The position numbers and the translations under genes were made by a program. The notes under the pieces are model-generated. The model was not told the DNA's origin. It did not search any database and saw only the letters and a list, made by a program, of their open reading frames with translations. Shown piece by piece: positions 7,734-15,991 of a stretch of 64,000 nucleotides of DNA. The first letter of the stretch is position 1. Every line of letters begins with the position of its first letter. Source of the DNA: Acetobacterium sp. KB-1 (GTDB taxonomy: Bacteria; Bacillota; Clostridia; Eubacteriales; Eubacteriaceae); assembly GCF_003260995.1 (NCBI RefSeq), contig NZ_CP030040.1, positions 2,775,176-2,839,175 on the forward strand, written 5' to 3'.

Positions 7734-9407
7734 ATGGAGATATTGTTTTTTATCGCTATTGGCATCATAGCGATTTTCGTTGTTAGTCTAATTAGTAAAA
7801 GAAAAGCCGAAAAAAATTTAAGGAAACACTTAATAAATGCCTTTGGAAAGGCGCCAAGCAGTTTTGATCCGGATATCTGGGGAAGTGTATCCAATTATTG
7901 GGATAGAAAGCGCAAATATGAAACCATTGATGTAGCCATTGACGAATTAACCTGGAGTGATCTGGACATGGACGATGTCTTTAAACGGTTGAACACCTGC
8001 TTGTCCTCCGTTGGTGATGAGGTGCTGTATGCAACGCTTCATGAGCCAAGATGGGATGATAAACCGCTTAAGGCGAGAGAGAAGATAATTGCTTTTTTTG
8101 AGGACAATCCCAAAGAACGGCTGGAAATTCAAATCATTCTTTCTAAATTGGGCCGATCAAACTACAATGACGTTTCGGCATTGATTTTTGAAAGTCAGCT
8201 AAAAGCATTAAAAAATCCGTCAGTTTATACGATTCTAACGGTTATTCCATTTTTCTGCGCTGGGGTTTGTCTGATCAATCCAATGATTGGACTGGTAGGC
8301 CTAATTATTTCGCTCATAACCAACGGTGGCGTTTATTATTATTTTAAAAAGGAAATTGCAAAAAACTTATTGGTCATTCAGTATTTATCGGCCATACTCA
8401 GATGTTGCAATCGCTTATTGGCGTATCAAACAAGCGATGGACTAAAAGAGATTCTCGAACAAATCCGGGAAGATAATGAACCCTTCAAATTTCTCGCTGG
8501 CAAACTCTCGGGAATCATGATGGGAGCGGGTTCTGATCTTGATATATTGCTGGAATATTTTAAGATTATGACACTCTATGATTTCAGGACTTATAACAAA
8601 GCCATTGCATTGGTGACCAAAAATAAAGAAGCCTTTCACCGCATTTATCAAAATATCGGCGAATTGGATATATCCATCGCTTTGGCTTCTTTTCGCAAAA
8701 GTTTGTCGGGTACTGTGACCCCATCCTTCTCAGAGTCGTTTAACGTTGTCGCCACTGATTTATATCATCCACTGTTAGAATCACCGGTCCCCAATGATTT
8801 TGACCTTAGTCAAAACAGTTTAATCACCGGGTCTAACGCGTCGGGAAAATCGACCTTTGTTAAGGCCTTGGCCATTAACAGTATCTTTGCTCAAACCATT
8901 TACACCTGTACGGCTAGCAGTTTTTCTCTTTGCCATTGTCTGCCGATTACGTCCATGGCCGTGCGAGACGATATATTGACTGGCGACAGTTACTTTATGG
9001 CGGAAATCAAATCGCTGAAGCGGACCCTTGATCAGGTGAGCCATCATCCCTGCCTTTGTTTTATTGATGAAATACTAAAAGGCACGAATACCATTGAACG
9101 GATTGCAGCCTCATCAGCAATCCTTAATTATCTTGACCAGAAAAATTGTCTGTGTCTGATTGCTACCCATGACATCGAACTCACCAATATTCTATCGAAA
9201 ACCTATAATAATTATCATTTTCAGGAGACCATCACCGATGAAACCATTCTTTTTGATTATCAACTACACGCTGGCCCGGCGCAAACAAAAAATGCCATTG
9301 CCTTGTTAAATTATCTGGAATTTGACCAGACGATCATTAAAAATGCGAATGTACTGGTGGATACCTTTGTGGAAACTGAAAAATGGCCAGACTGCTTAAA
9401 ATGGTAA
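7734..9407 (+). CDS. Membrane-anchored MutS-like ATPase
   Basis: The C-terminal third of this 557-residue protein is a MutS-family ATPase domain: Walker A TGSNASGKST near 365-374, Walker B CFIDEILKGTNT near 442-453, and the ATHDIEL switch near 478. The N-terminus is a membrane helix (residues 1-20), and a hydrophobic hairpin spans about 163-204. The mismatch-binding and connector domains of MutS are missing, and there is no Smr domain as in MutS2. The family is present in many Firmicutes and has no settled function; a role in mismatch repair is unlikely for a membrane protein. It has its own promoter. The next gene encodes an M50-like protease 105 bases downstream. Confidence 0.85.
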   Translation: MEILFFIAIGIIAIFVVSLISKRKAEKNLRKHLINAFGKAPSSFDPDIWGSVSNYWDRKRKYETIDVAIDELTWSDLDMDDVFKRLNTCLSSVGDEVLYATLHEPRWDDKPLKAREKIIAFFEDNPKERLEIQIILSKLGRSNYNDVSALIFESQLKALKNPSVYTILTVIPFFCAGVCLINPMIGLVGLIISLITNGGVYYYFKKEIAKNLLVIQYLSAILRCCNRLLAYQTSDGLKEILEQIREDNEPFKFLAGKLSGIMMGAGSDLDILLEYFKIMTLYDFRTYNKAIALVTKNKEAFHRIYQNIGELDISIALASFRKSLSGTVTPSFSESFNVVATDLYHPLLESPVPNDFDLSQNSLITGSNASGKSTFVKALAINSIFAQTIYTCTASSFSLCHCLPITSMAVRDDILTGDSYFMAEIKSLKRTLDQVSHHPCLCFIDEILKGTNTIERIAASSAILNYLDQKNCLCLIATHDIELTNILSKTYNNYHFQETITDETILFDYQLHAGPAQTKNAIALLNYLEFDQTIIKNANVLVDTFVETEKWPDCLKW

Positions 9408-9512
9408 TCCCCCCAAAATTAATAACAGATTATATTTCAAATAATTATGCCCACAGGTCAAAAAAATTGACTTGGGTATTGAGACTGAATGTCAAAGTCA
9501 GGAGAATTGGAA

Positions 9513-10043
9513 ATGAATATCAAAACAAAGTATGTCTTATCAACAATACTAGCCACGGTGATTGCAGTCGTAACTTATATCACTTTGCATGAAGCAGGAC
9601 ATTGTCTGGTAGCATTGGCATGTGGAGCAAAAATCACAAAATTTAGCATTCTGAGTGCTAGTATGGCTTATGAAGGCGGTGTGTTTAACCGCTTTCAATT
9701 TGCCTTGTTTCATGCGGCAGGAGCATTATTCCCGATTATCGTTTGTTTTTTGCTGTTGTTTTTTTATCGACGAACCCAGAAGGGAATGCTCTATCATCAA
9801 TTCTATTTCATGTTTTCGCTGATCAGTATTGCTTCTGTATTTGCTTGGATTCTGGTGCCCATTTGCAGTATATTTACAGAAGTACCACAAGGGGATGACG
9901 TTACCAAATTTATGGTAGAAACTGGTTTTTCCCCGCTGATTGTCGTCTTTGGAGCATTGATGATTATTCTGCCGATGATTTTTCTGGTGAGAAAAAAAGG
10001 AGTGCTGGGGGTGCTCATTGATATCGCTAAAAAAGTTGCGTGA
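9513..10043 (+). CDS. M50-like membrane zinc metalloprotease
   Basis: The 176-residue product has four hydrophobic segments and the zinc-binding HEAGH motif at residues 26-30 inside the first helix, the arrangement of site-2 type (M50) intramembrane proteases. The start at 9513 is preferred over 9489 because AGGAG (9500-9504) is correctly spaced from it. The usual second ligand motif of M50 proteases is not obvious, so activity is uncertain. It follows the membrane MutS-like gene on the same strand and may share its transcript. Confidence 0.7.
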   Translation: MNIKTKYVLSTILATVIAVVTYITLHEAGHCLVALACGAKITKFSILSASMAYEGGVFNRFQFALFHAAGALFPIIVCFLLLFFYRRTQKGMLYHQFYFMFSLISIASVFAWILVPICSIFTEVPQGDDVTKFMVETGFSPLIVVFGALMIILPMIFLVRKKGVLGVLIDIAKKVA

Positions 10044-10152
10044 TATCGTGCAGCAGAGTAAATATGAGACTGGCATCGGCGGTATGGCGTTAATATCTTT
10101 AGACTACGTTTTTGCGTCTTTATAGGTATAAGCACATTCACGATTAAATTGC

Positions 10153-11418
10153 TTAAGCGTGTTCGATCTCCAAGCGACAGGCATTCATGTACTGGAGGAT
10201 TTTTGCGACACCAAAGGTCAAAGCGGTGATGATCAGATAAATTCCAATTAAACCAGAACTCAATTTATCATAGAGCTGGCCAAAAATAATTTGTCCAATG
10301 GGCATAAAAGCCGTGGATAGAGCGGTGGTCAGGGCCATGGTTTTACCCATTAAATTTTGGGGGACCTGCAGCTGAATAAAGGTCAGCGCCTGGATGTTGA
10401 CATTGGCAACAAAAAACATCAGTATAAATCCGAACAGGGTAAAGAGGATATAAGCGGTCAGATGCGGTGGAGTGCTACCAAGTAGCCAGGGGGTTAAACT
10501 CAAACCCATCCCCAGAATACCAATGCCCATAAGGATAAAGAGCCGATGCAGCTTTTCAAAAGGATTATATTTAGCAACAACTGTCGAAAAGATAGCTCCG
10601 ATAATCATCCCCATTCCCAGTAGGCCTTCAGAGATGCCGTAGAGTTGATCGGATACCCCCAGAATAATCTTTTCGACATAGGGCACACCCACCGTATAAA
10701 GTGGGGTCATAAAAAGATTGATTCCGGCTGCCATAAACAAGATGTATAAAACAAAGGGTTTATCCTGAGATAAGAATTTAAGCGTTGCTTTAATATCTTT
10801 GGCATAAGTCACAAGTGGCGAGGCGTTCATTTTGCTTTTTTTAAAAGGGATGGTTAAGAACAATTCCATTACACCAGAAACAAAAAAACTGATCATATTA
10901 ATTATCAGAATAACCTTAAGCCCCAAGATCCCATACAAGAATCCCGCTGAGATGGGACCGAGTAACATCGTTAGAGCACTGATCTGACTGATCATACTGT
11001 TTCCAGCATTATAATGTTCAGGGGCAATGACGCTGGGGATGCTGGCCCGGACAGTGGGCTCATAAACACTGTTAATAATCGACAAAACAAAGATGAGAAT
11101 CCCGATCCAGAGGATTTGCTGGTCATTGCCATAAATGAAAGCAGCAAAAAAAGCAATGATAATGGTGCAACAAAAATCGAGGACGACCATCATCCGTTTT
11201 TTACTCATCCGGTCGGCAATCGCACCGCCAATCGGTGCCAGGAAAATGGCCGGTAAAATGGATAGCGAAATAATCAGGGAAAACACCGCGGCCGAGCCGG
11301 TAAGATCAAGAATGTAAAGTGAAAAGGCGAAGCGCTGCATGGCATTGCCAAACATGCTGATGAATTGTCCGATGCCAATAATAACGAAATTTTTATTGAA
11401 TAATTTTTCTGCTTTCAT
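10153..11418 (-). CDS. MFS efflux transporter under TetR control
   Basis: This 421-residue protein has about 12 hydrophobic segments and the organisation of the MefA/EntS-like MFS group (early GGAIADRMSKKRMM loop). Such proteins export macrolides, siderophores or other small hydrophobic molecules. It is divergent from a TetR gene. The shared 180-bp region carries a near-consensus promoter for this gene flanked by two related palindromes, so it is almost surely repressed by the neighbour. Induction by a toxic substrate is the expected mode. Confidence 0.88.
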   Translation of the reverse strand: MKAEKLFNKNFVIIGIGQFISMFGNAMQRFAFSLYILDLTGSAAVFSLIISLSILPAIFLAPIGGAIADRMSKKRMMVVLDFCCTIIIAFFAAFIYGNDQQILWIGILIFVLSIINSVYEPTVRASIPSVIAPEHYNAGNSMISQISALTMLLGPISAGFLYGILGLKVILIINMISFFVSGVMELFLTIPFKKSKMNASPLVTYAKDIKATLKFLSQDKPFVLYILFMAAGINLFMTPLYTVGVPYVEKIILGVSDQLYGISEGLLGMGMIIGAIFSTVVAKYNPFEKLHRLFILMGIGILGMGLSLTPWLLGSTPPHLTAYILFTLFGFILMFFVANVNIQALTFIQLQVPQNLMGKTMALTTALSTAFMPIGQIIFGQLYDKLSSGLIGIYLIITALTFGVAKILQYMNACRLEIEHA

Positions 11419-11432
11419 ATCAACCTCCTAAA

Positions 11433-11513
11433 AATGAAATATAGTTCACTTTTATAATCAGTATAGGTTATCATAAATCGATTGTCAATAAAAAAAATGA
11501 ACGATAGTTCATT
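11433..11513 (-). promoter_or_regulatory. MFS promoter with two TetR-type operators
   Basis: On the reverse strand TTGACA (11483-11488), a 17-bp spacer and TATACT (11460-11465) form a near-perfect promoter. One operator, AATGAACGATAGTTCATT (11496-11513), lies just upstream of the -35 box. A related site, AATGAAATATAGTTCACTT (11433-11451), lies downstream of the start point. Binding at both would block the promoter. Confidence 0.85.
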
Positions 11514-11525
11514 TTTAACAAGATC

Positions 11526-11554
11526 TTGCAAAATAATCACTTTCAGACTATCCT
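11526..11554 (+). promoter_or_regulatory. Putative promoter of the TetR gene
   Basis: TTGCAA (11526-11531) and TATCCT (11549-11554) are 17 bp apart. The AATGAAC operator lies immediately upstream, so autorepression is possible. Confidence 0.5.
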
Positions 11555-11599
11555 TAAGAAGAGTTAGAGGATGTTTATAGAGAAGGCAGGGGTAGGAAA

Positions 11600-12208
11600 A
11601 TGGAGAAAGAAAAGAAAATCCAGGAGCGAACCATTTTAAATCGACAAAAAATATTAAAAGCGGCAAAACACTTGTTTAATGTGAAGGGTTATTATCATAC
11701 CAATACCAAAGAAATTGCCAAGGAGGCCGGGGTTGCAACCGGCAGCTTTTATAATTATTTTCCGGATAAATTAAGCATTTTTCAGGAGATTATGATCATC
11801 CATCTGGAAAGAAATGTTGCGGATTTATGCGAACTGACACAAAATCTCAATGAGAAGCCGGATCATGCCAAAGCGGCGATTATAAAATACGTTCATAATG
11901 GCATGGATCATGCGTTTGAAAATCAGGTTATGTTTCAGGACTTTGACAGTATTCTCCTGGCAAATCCTGAATTAAACAAAATTATCGGCGCGTTCTATGA
12001 CAAAATAATAACCGGAATTTATGACTTCTGTAAAGATAGTCCCCATGTCATAAAGCGCACCGCCAATCCTCTGGTGATGTCTCAAATGGCTTATTTTCTG
12101 GTTCAGGGCACCTCCGAATTAATGGCTAAACTACCGGAAGATGTCGACAAAAGAGAATATGAGGAGCAATTGGCACAAATTGTCTATTGGTATCTATTTG
12201 ATAACTAA
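11600..12208 (+). CDS. TetR/AcrR family repressor of the divergent MFS gene
   Basis: The 202-residue protein has an N-terminal TetR helix-turn-helix (about residues 12-58; TNTKEIAKEAGVATGSFYNYFPDK is the recognition region) and a helical ligand-binding C-terminal part. It is transcribed divergently from the MFS exporter, and paired palindromes lie between the two genes. It is therefore the likely ligand-responsive repressor of that exporter and perhaps of itself. Confidence 0.92.
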   Translation: MEKEKKIQERTILNRQKILKAAKHLFNVKGYYHTNTKEIAKEAGVATGSFYNYFPDKLSIFQEIMIIHLERNVADLCELTQNLNEKPDHAKAAIIKYVHNGMDHAFENQVMFQDFDSILLANPELNKIIGAFYDKIITGIYDFCKDSPHVIKRTANPLVMSQMAYFLVQGTSELMAKLPEDVDKREYEEQLAQIVYWYLFDN

Positions 12209-12264
12209 AACGCGTAAATATGAGGGGCCGGATGATAAATTAAAAAAAAGGTATTCTCACATTA

Positions 12265-12372
12265 ATGCGGTCGGAATTGCCATTCGCGGCCGTAGTATGT
12301 GTTGTTATTGGAGAAATCTATACAGGACCTGGTTTTCTTGCGGTCTCAACTTTATTATTGGGGTTCATATAG
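12265..12372 (+). CDS. Possible 35-residue membrane peptide or gene remnant
   Basis: An ATG-started frame encodes a short, largely hydrophobic peptide with a run AAVVCVVIG and a GPGFLAVSTLLLG segment. The ribosome site is weak (AAAGG). The composition resembles a fragment of a membrane transporter more than random sequence, but I do not recognise a family. It lies in the gap between the TetR gene and the convergent ABC operon and may be a decayed gene end. Confidence 0.25.
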   Translation: MRSELPFAAVVCVVIGEIYTGPGFLAVSTLLLGFI

Positions 12373-12398
12373 GGCTTATTTAATAATCTCAAATCCGC

Positions 12399-13412
12399 TC
12401 AAATCTTAAGACAATTACGCTTTTCAATCAGTAGATTAACCGTCGTGTGATCATCAAATAACTTAAAGCTGCGAAACAAAACATCCGCCTTTAGGGTGAG
12501 CCCATTAGCCTTGATCGTATAGCTTAAAATGTTACCCCTTAAGGTGTGCTCTTTAATGATGCCAGTGAACTGATAGGCTTCGTTTCGAAACGCATGGGGC
12601 TCGGACGAGATTTCCACTGTTTCCGGACGGATGGCGATTTTTTGTCCATCAGGATAATCTTCGCCGGAAATAGTTGAAAAGACCTGGCCGGGAATAATAT
12701 TGTAATTACCCATAAACTCTGCTGCAAAATAGGTGCTTGGTGCCGTATAGATGTCAAAGGGTTTTCCGGATTGCTCAATTTTGCCATTGTTAAACAGGTG
12801 AATGACATCCGACATAATCATCGCTTCATTTTGGTCATGGGTCACAAAAACGGAGGTGATCTTCATTTCGTTATGAATTTCTCTAATCCGGGCTTGTAGT
12901 GAACGCCTCAGTTTGGCATCAATGGCGCTTAGGGGTTCATCCAGTAACAGCACCTTGGGTTTGGTTACGATGGACCGGGCAATGGCAACCCGTTGTTGCT
13001 GGCCGCCGGAAAGCTGAGCCGGATAGTGGTGCTCCTTTCCTGTAAGTTCCACCATCTGGATGGCATTGCGAGCTTTTTCATCAATGATTTCCGGCTTCAT
13101 TTTTTTAAGCTTGAGTCCATAACGGATGTTCTCCAGAACAGTCATATTGGGAAACAGACTGTATTGCTGAAAAATCATCCCGATATCCCGATCCTTGGGG
13201 TCTTTATGGGTGATGTCCTGGCCACCTAAAATAATCTGGCCATCCGAAATGGTTTCCAGACCAGAAAGCACCCGCAGTAAGGTGCTTTTGCCGCACCCGG
13301 AAGGTCCGAGCAGGGTCACAAAACTCCCGGCTTCAATGACCAGATCAAGATTTTTTAAAACGTGATTTTTGCCATAAAAGTGATTGATGTTTTTTAATTC
13401 AATGGTTGCCAT
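12399..13412 (-). CDS. ABC transporter ATP-binding protein, phosphonate/spermidine/iron-type
   Basis: The 337-residue ATPase has Walker A GPSGCGKST (residues about 36-44), the signature LSGGQQQR and Walker B VLLLDEPLSAID, and a C-terminal TOBE-like regulatory region. This length and plan match PotA/FbpC/PhnT-type importers. It is the last gene of a five-gene minus-strand operon and starts one base after the upstream permease stop, with GGAGG as ribosome site. With the two permeases and the binding lipoprotein it forms a complete importer. The phosphodiesterase in the operon points to a phosphorus-containing substrate. Confidence 0.92.
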   Translation of the reverse strand: MATIELKNINHFYGKNHVLKNLDLVIEAGSFVTLLGPSGCGKSTLLRVLSGLETISDGQIILGGQDITHKDPKDRDIGMIFQQYSLFPNMTVLENIRYGLKLKKMKPEIIDEKARNAIQMVELTGKEHHYPAQLSGGQQQRVAIARSIVTKPKVLLLDEPLSAIDAKLRRSLQARIREIHNEMKITSVFVTHDQNEAMIMSDVIHLFNNGKIEQSGKPFDIYTAPSTYFAAEFMGNYNIIPGQVFSTISGEDYPDGQKIAIRPETVEISSEPHAFRNEAYQFTGIIKEHTLRGNILSYTIKANGLTLKADVLFRSFKLFDDHTTVNLLIEKRNCLKI

Positions 13413-14204
13413 TTAAATTTCCTCCTGGTCATGATGTGGCTTTTTATAGGCATATACACCGGCTGACAAGGCCATGGTGATGAGAAACAGGACAACGATG
13501 ATGGCACTACTCAATTGACCGGATCGGAATAGGGCGCGGTAGAGATAGATTTGAACCGTCTGATAATAGTTTCCGCCAATAATATTAACCACCACAAAAT
13601 CGCCAAAAATAATCGCCATGGATAACATCAGCGACACCTTAATGCCGGATAAAATATTCGGGATGATAATCGAAATAAAGGCATAGGCTTTGCTGGCACC
13701 AAGAATCTGGGCCGACTCGATTAAATTCTTGGCATTGATAGTTGTCATGCAATTCTTGATACCCCGATAAATATAAGGCAAAATGATAATACAATAGGTT
13801 CCGGTCAGCATCACAAAACGATTAGACAGAGGCATCGGTGCATTGGCATAGAGTGACAAGACCCCAATCGATAAGATGACTCCCTGAATAGAATAAGGGA
13901 TCATGGTGAGAATCTGCATGTATTTATCAAGCCCCGGTAAATAAAGTAAAATAACATACATCGCCAGGAGTACAGTAACCGTACAAATTACTACCGGTAC
14001 CACCGAAATAATAATGGTGCGAACAATGGCGATCAGAAACTCCATATCGGTAAAAATTTCAATATAATACCGGAAGGTCAGGCCATGGGGGAGAATATCC
14101 CGCCATTCCATACAAATGGAATAGATAAAGGTCATCAAAATTGGTAAGATCAGATAAAAACAAATCAACAGGATAATCGGCTTACTGTTTGGTTTTTCAG
14201 TCAT
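13413..14204 (-). CDS. ABC transporter permease
   Basis: This 263-residue protein has six membrane segments and the inner-membrane binding-protein-dependent transport signature around residues 165-185 (ESAQILGASKAYAFISIIIP, an EAA loop). It is the PotC/PhnV-like half of the channel. Its ATG overlaps the upstream permease stop by four bases (ATGA), which indicates translational coupling and matched amounts of the two permeases. Confidence 0.9.
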   Translation of the reverse strand: MTEKPNSKPIILLICFYLILPILMTFIYSICMEWRDILPHGLTFRYYIEIFTDMEFLIAIVRTIIISVVPVVICTVTVLLAMYVILLYLPGLDKYMQILTMIPYSIQGVILSIGVLSLYANAPMPLSNRFVMLTGTYCIIILPYIYRGIKNCMTTINAKNLIESAQILGASKAYAFISIIIPNILSGIKVSLMLSMAIIFGDFVVVNIIGGNYYQTVQIYLYRALFRSGQLSSAIIVVLFLITMALSAGVYAYKKPHHDQEEI

Positions 14205-15058
14205 TGATTTCGGCCTCCCTGTTTTTTTACCATGTAATTCTGGAGCAGCACTGCGAGTACCATCAAGAGCATCATGACGACTGCAAGGGCTGACCCGAAG
14301 GCCGGTCGTTGGACAATATCGCCCACAAACTGCTCGGTAATTCGGATTGGCAGTAACGAGAAATTATTCTGCAGCAGGGCATAAGCCGTTGCATAGGCAG
14401 CCAGAGCATTGGCAAAAAGAACACTCATGGTTCCCAGAATCGCTGGTGTCAGCACCGGGATTCCCACAGATTTCCAGAATTCCCACATCGATCCACCCAG
14501 CAGTTTTACCGAATCAATCCATTCCTTGCGGATTCCCTCAAAGGCCGGAAACAGTAACAGGGTCGCCAGCGGGATCTGAAAATAAATATAGATAAAAGCT
14601 AGTCCCGTTACCGTATAGAGATCAAAATGAGCCAGGGCATCAATCCCCAGTTTTGAACCGATGATGACAAATACGCCGGTAGAGCCAAACATAATCATGT
14701 AGGAAAAAGCCAGTGGCACCCCGGCAAAATTTGAGGTCATATTAAGAATCGTCATAAACCAGGTTTTGGTTTTGGAATCGGTGCTGTTTCCAGCCTTGGC
14801 TCCAAAGAAACCAATCACAATCCCCACGCAAGCCGAAGCGATCGAGATGATCAGACTGTTGACAATGGCCTGCTGATAAAGGGGCTTGGTGAAAATGGCA
14901 ACGTAGTGATCCAGGGTAATACCTGTGCCCCCTTCGACCATAAAGGAACGAAAAATCGTCATGACCAGGGGGATTATTTCAAAGAACAGAGTCAGCAGCA
15001 CAAAGGGAATCAAGGCTAAAAGGTAGGTGTCGATTTTTTTACGACTCAAGAAATTCAA
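14201..15058 (-). CDS. ABC transporter permease
   Basis: The 285-residue protein has about six membrane segments and an EAA-type loop (DSVKLLGGSMWEFWKSVGIP). It is the PotB/PhnU-like half of the importer. Its start lies 20 bases inside the end of the phosphodiesterase gene, so the operon is tightly coupled. Confidence 0.9.
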   Translation of the reverse strand: MNFLSRKKIDTYLLALIPFVLLTLFFEIIPLVMTIFRSFMVEGGTGITLDHYVAIFTKPLYQQAIVNSLIISIASACVGIVIGFFGAKAGNSTDSKTKTWFMTILNMTSNFAGVPLAFSYMIMFGSTGVFVIIGSKLGIDALAHFDLYTVTGLAFIYIYFQIPLATLLLFPAFEGIRKEWIDSVKLLGGSMWEFWKSVGIPVLTPAILGTMSVLFANALAAYATAYALLQNNFSLLPIRITEQFVGDIVQRPAFGSALAVVMMLLMVLAVLLQNYMVKKQGGRNQ

Positions 15059-15866
15059 TTTTCTGACTCCTTAAATCCTGCATCTCGCGACCTTCATTAA
15101 TCATCAGCAGTTTGCACAGTAAAGGCGCGATTAACTGTTGTGAGATGGGTTCATCGGTAAAAAATCCTGTTTTGACAGTGGGCGAACAAATATATAAAGG
15201 GACTGTTCGCTGATCGATGGTGTTTCCGCCATGAAAACCATACCGATTCATACCATGATCGGCACTCAGAACGATGGCATAGCCAGCTTCCATCCAGATT
15301 GAAATAAAGCTCGATAGGATCACGTTCATCTCCATGGCTTTTTGTTGATAGCGTTGCGGGTCCAGAACCCGATGATGTCCGGCATCATCAATGTTCATGG
15401 AGTGAACAAATAAAAAATCTGGCGCAAAGCGCGTTCTTAGAAACTCGCCATCTGAAAAAACATGGGAATCGGGATAGCTGTCATCAAAATAGTAGATGCC
15501 ATGGTCAATGCCATCGCCTTCCATTTGCAGGCGATCGGTTAAGGGGTTAAAGGGTGCTTTAACATAAAGCTCACTGATCCAATGATAGGCGGCAGCGGCG
15601 GTTACTAGGTTATTTTGATGGCACAAACGAAACAGGTTCTCCTTTTGGGAGTGGCGTACCACCAGATTGTTAACAATCCCGTGTTCACAAACCGGAAGGC
15701 CGGTAAACAGGGTCTCATAAATCGGCCGGGAGCTGGAGGGCAGCTCGCCCATGACCTTATATTTGGCACATCGCCCGGATTCCACCAGATGTTCCATAAA
15801 TCCAAAATTTTCGGTTGCCAGATCAAATCCGCAACCATCCACTAAGATAAAGACTGTTTTCCCCAT
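15039..15866 (-). CDS. Type I phosphodiesterase / alkaline phosphatase superfamily enzyme
   Basis: This 275-residue protein belongs to the nucleotide pyrophosphatase/phosphodiesterase-like branch of the alkaline phosphatase superfamily. Metal and catalytic positions are visible in order: Asp in ILVDGCG, a Ser/Thr nucleophile in SSSRPIYET, Asp and His in NIDDAGHH, Asp-His in SADHGMN and a final His in GFHGG. The ATG at 15866 has a GAGGGG ribosome site; a longer GTG start at 15896 would begin inside a hairpin. No signal peptide is seen, so the enzyme probably acts in the cytoplasm on the imported compound. Relatives split phosphodiesters or phosphonoacetate; the exact substrate is not known. 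Confidence 0.82.
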   Translation of the reverse strand: MGKTVFILVDGCGFDLATENFGFMEHLVESGRCAKYKVMGELPSSSRPIYETLFTGLPVCEHGIVNNLVVRHSQKENLFRLCHQNNLVTAAAAYHWISELYVKAPFNPLTDRLQMEGDGIDHGIYYFDDSYPDSHVFSDGEFLRTRFAPDFLFVHSMNIDDAGHHRVLDPQRYQQKAMEMNVILSSFISIWMEAGYAIVLSADHGMNRYGFHGGNTIDQRTVPLYICSPTVKTGFFTDEPISQQLIAPLLCKLLMINEGREMQDLRSQKIEFLES

Positions 15867-15883
15867 CGTTCCCCTCGTTATAA

Positions 15884-15913
15884 GCCCTGAATACACGGTC
15901 GTGTATTCAGGGC
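15884..15913 (-). repeat. Perfect 13-bp hairpin inside the ABC operon
   Basis: The arms GCCCTGAATACAC (15884-15896) and GTGTATTCAGGGC (15901-15913) are exactly complementary with a 4-nt loop. It lies between the binding-protein gene and the phosphodiesterase gene. No T run follows on the minus strand, so it is more likely an RNA-stability or partial termination element that raises binding-protein output over the downstream genes. Confidence 0.75.
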
Positions 15914-15991
15914 GATTTTAATTTGCTGTAATACAATTTTAAATATGATATTAAAACGATATTCAATACCATTTCGGAAGCTTAAGCTATT

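Noticed and set aside
10044-10152. Terminator candidate between the M50-like and MFS genes
   Set aside because: The dyad AGAC...GTCT with an A5/T5 centre is too short and imperfect to call.
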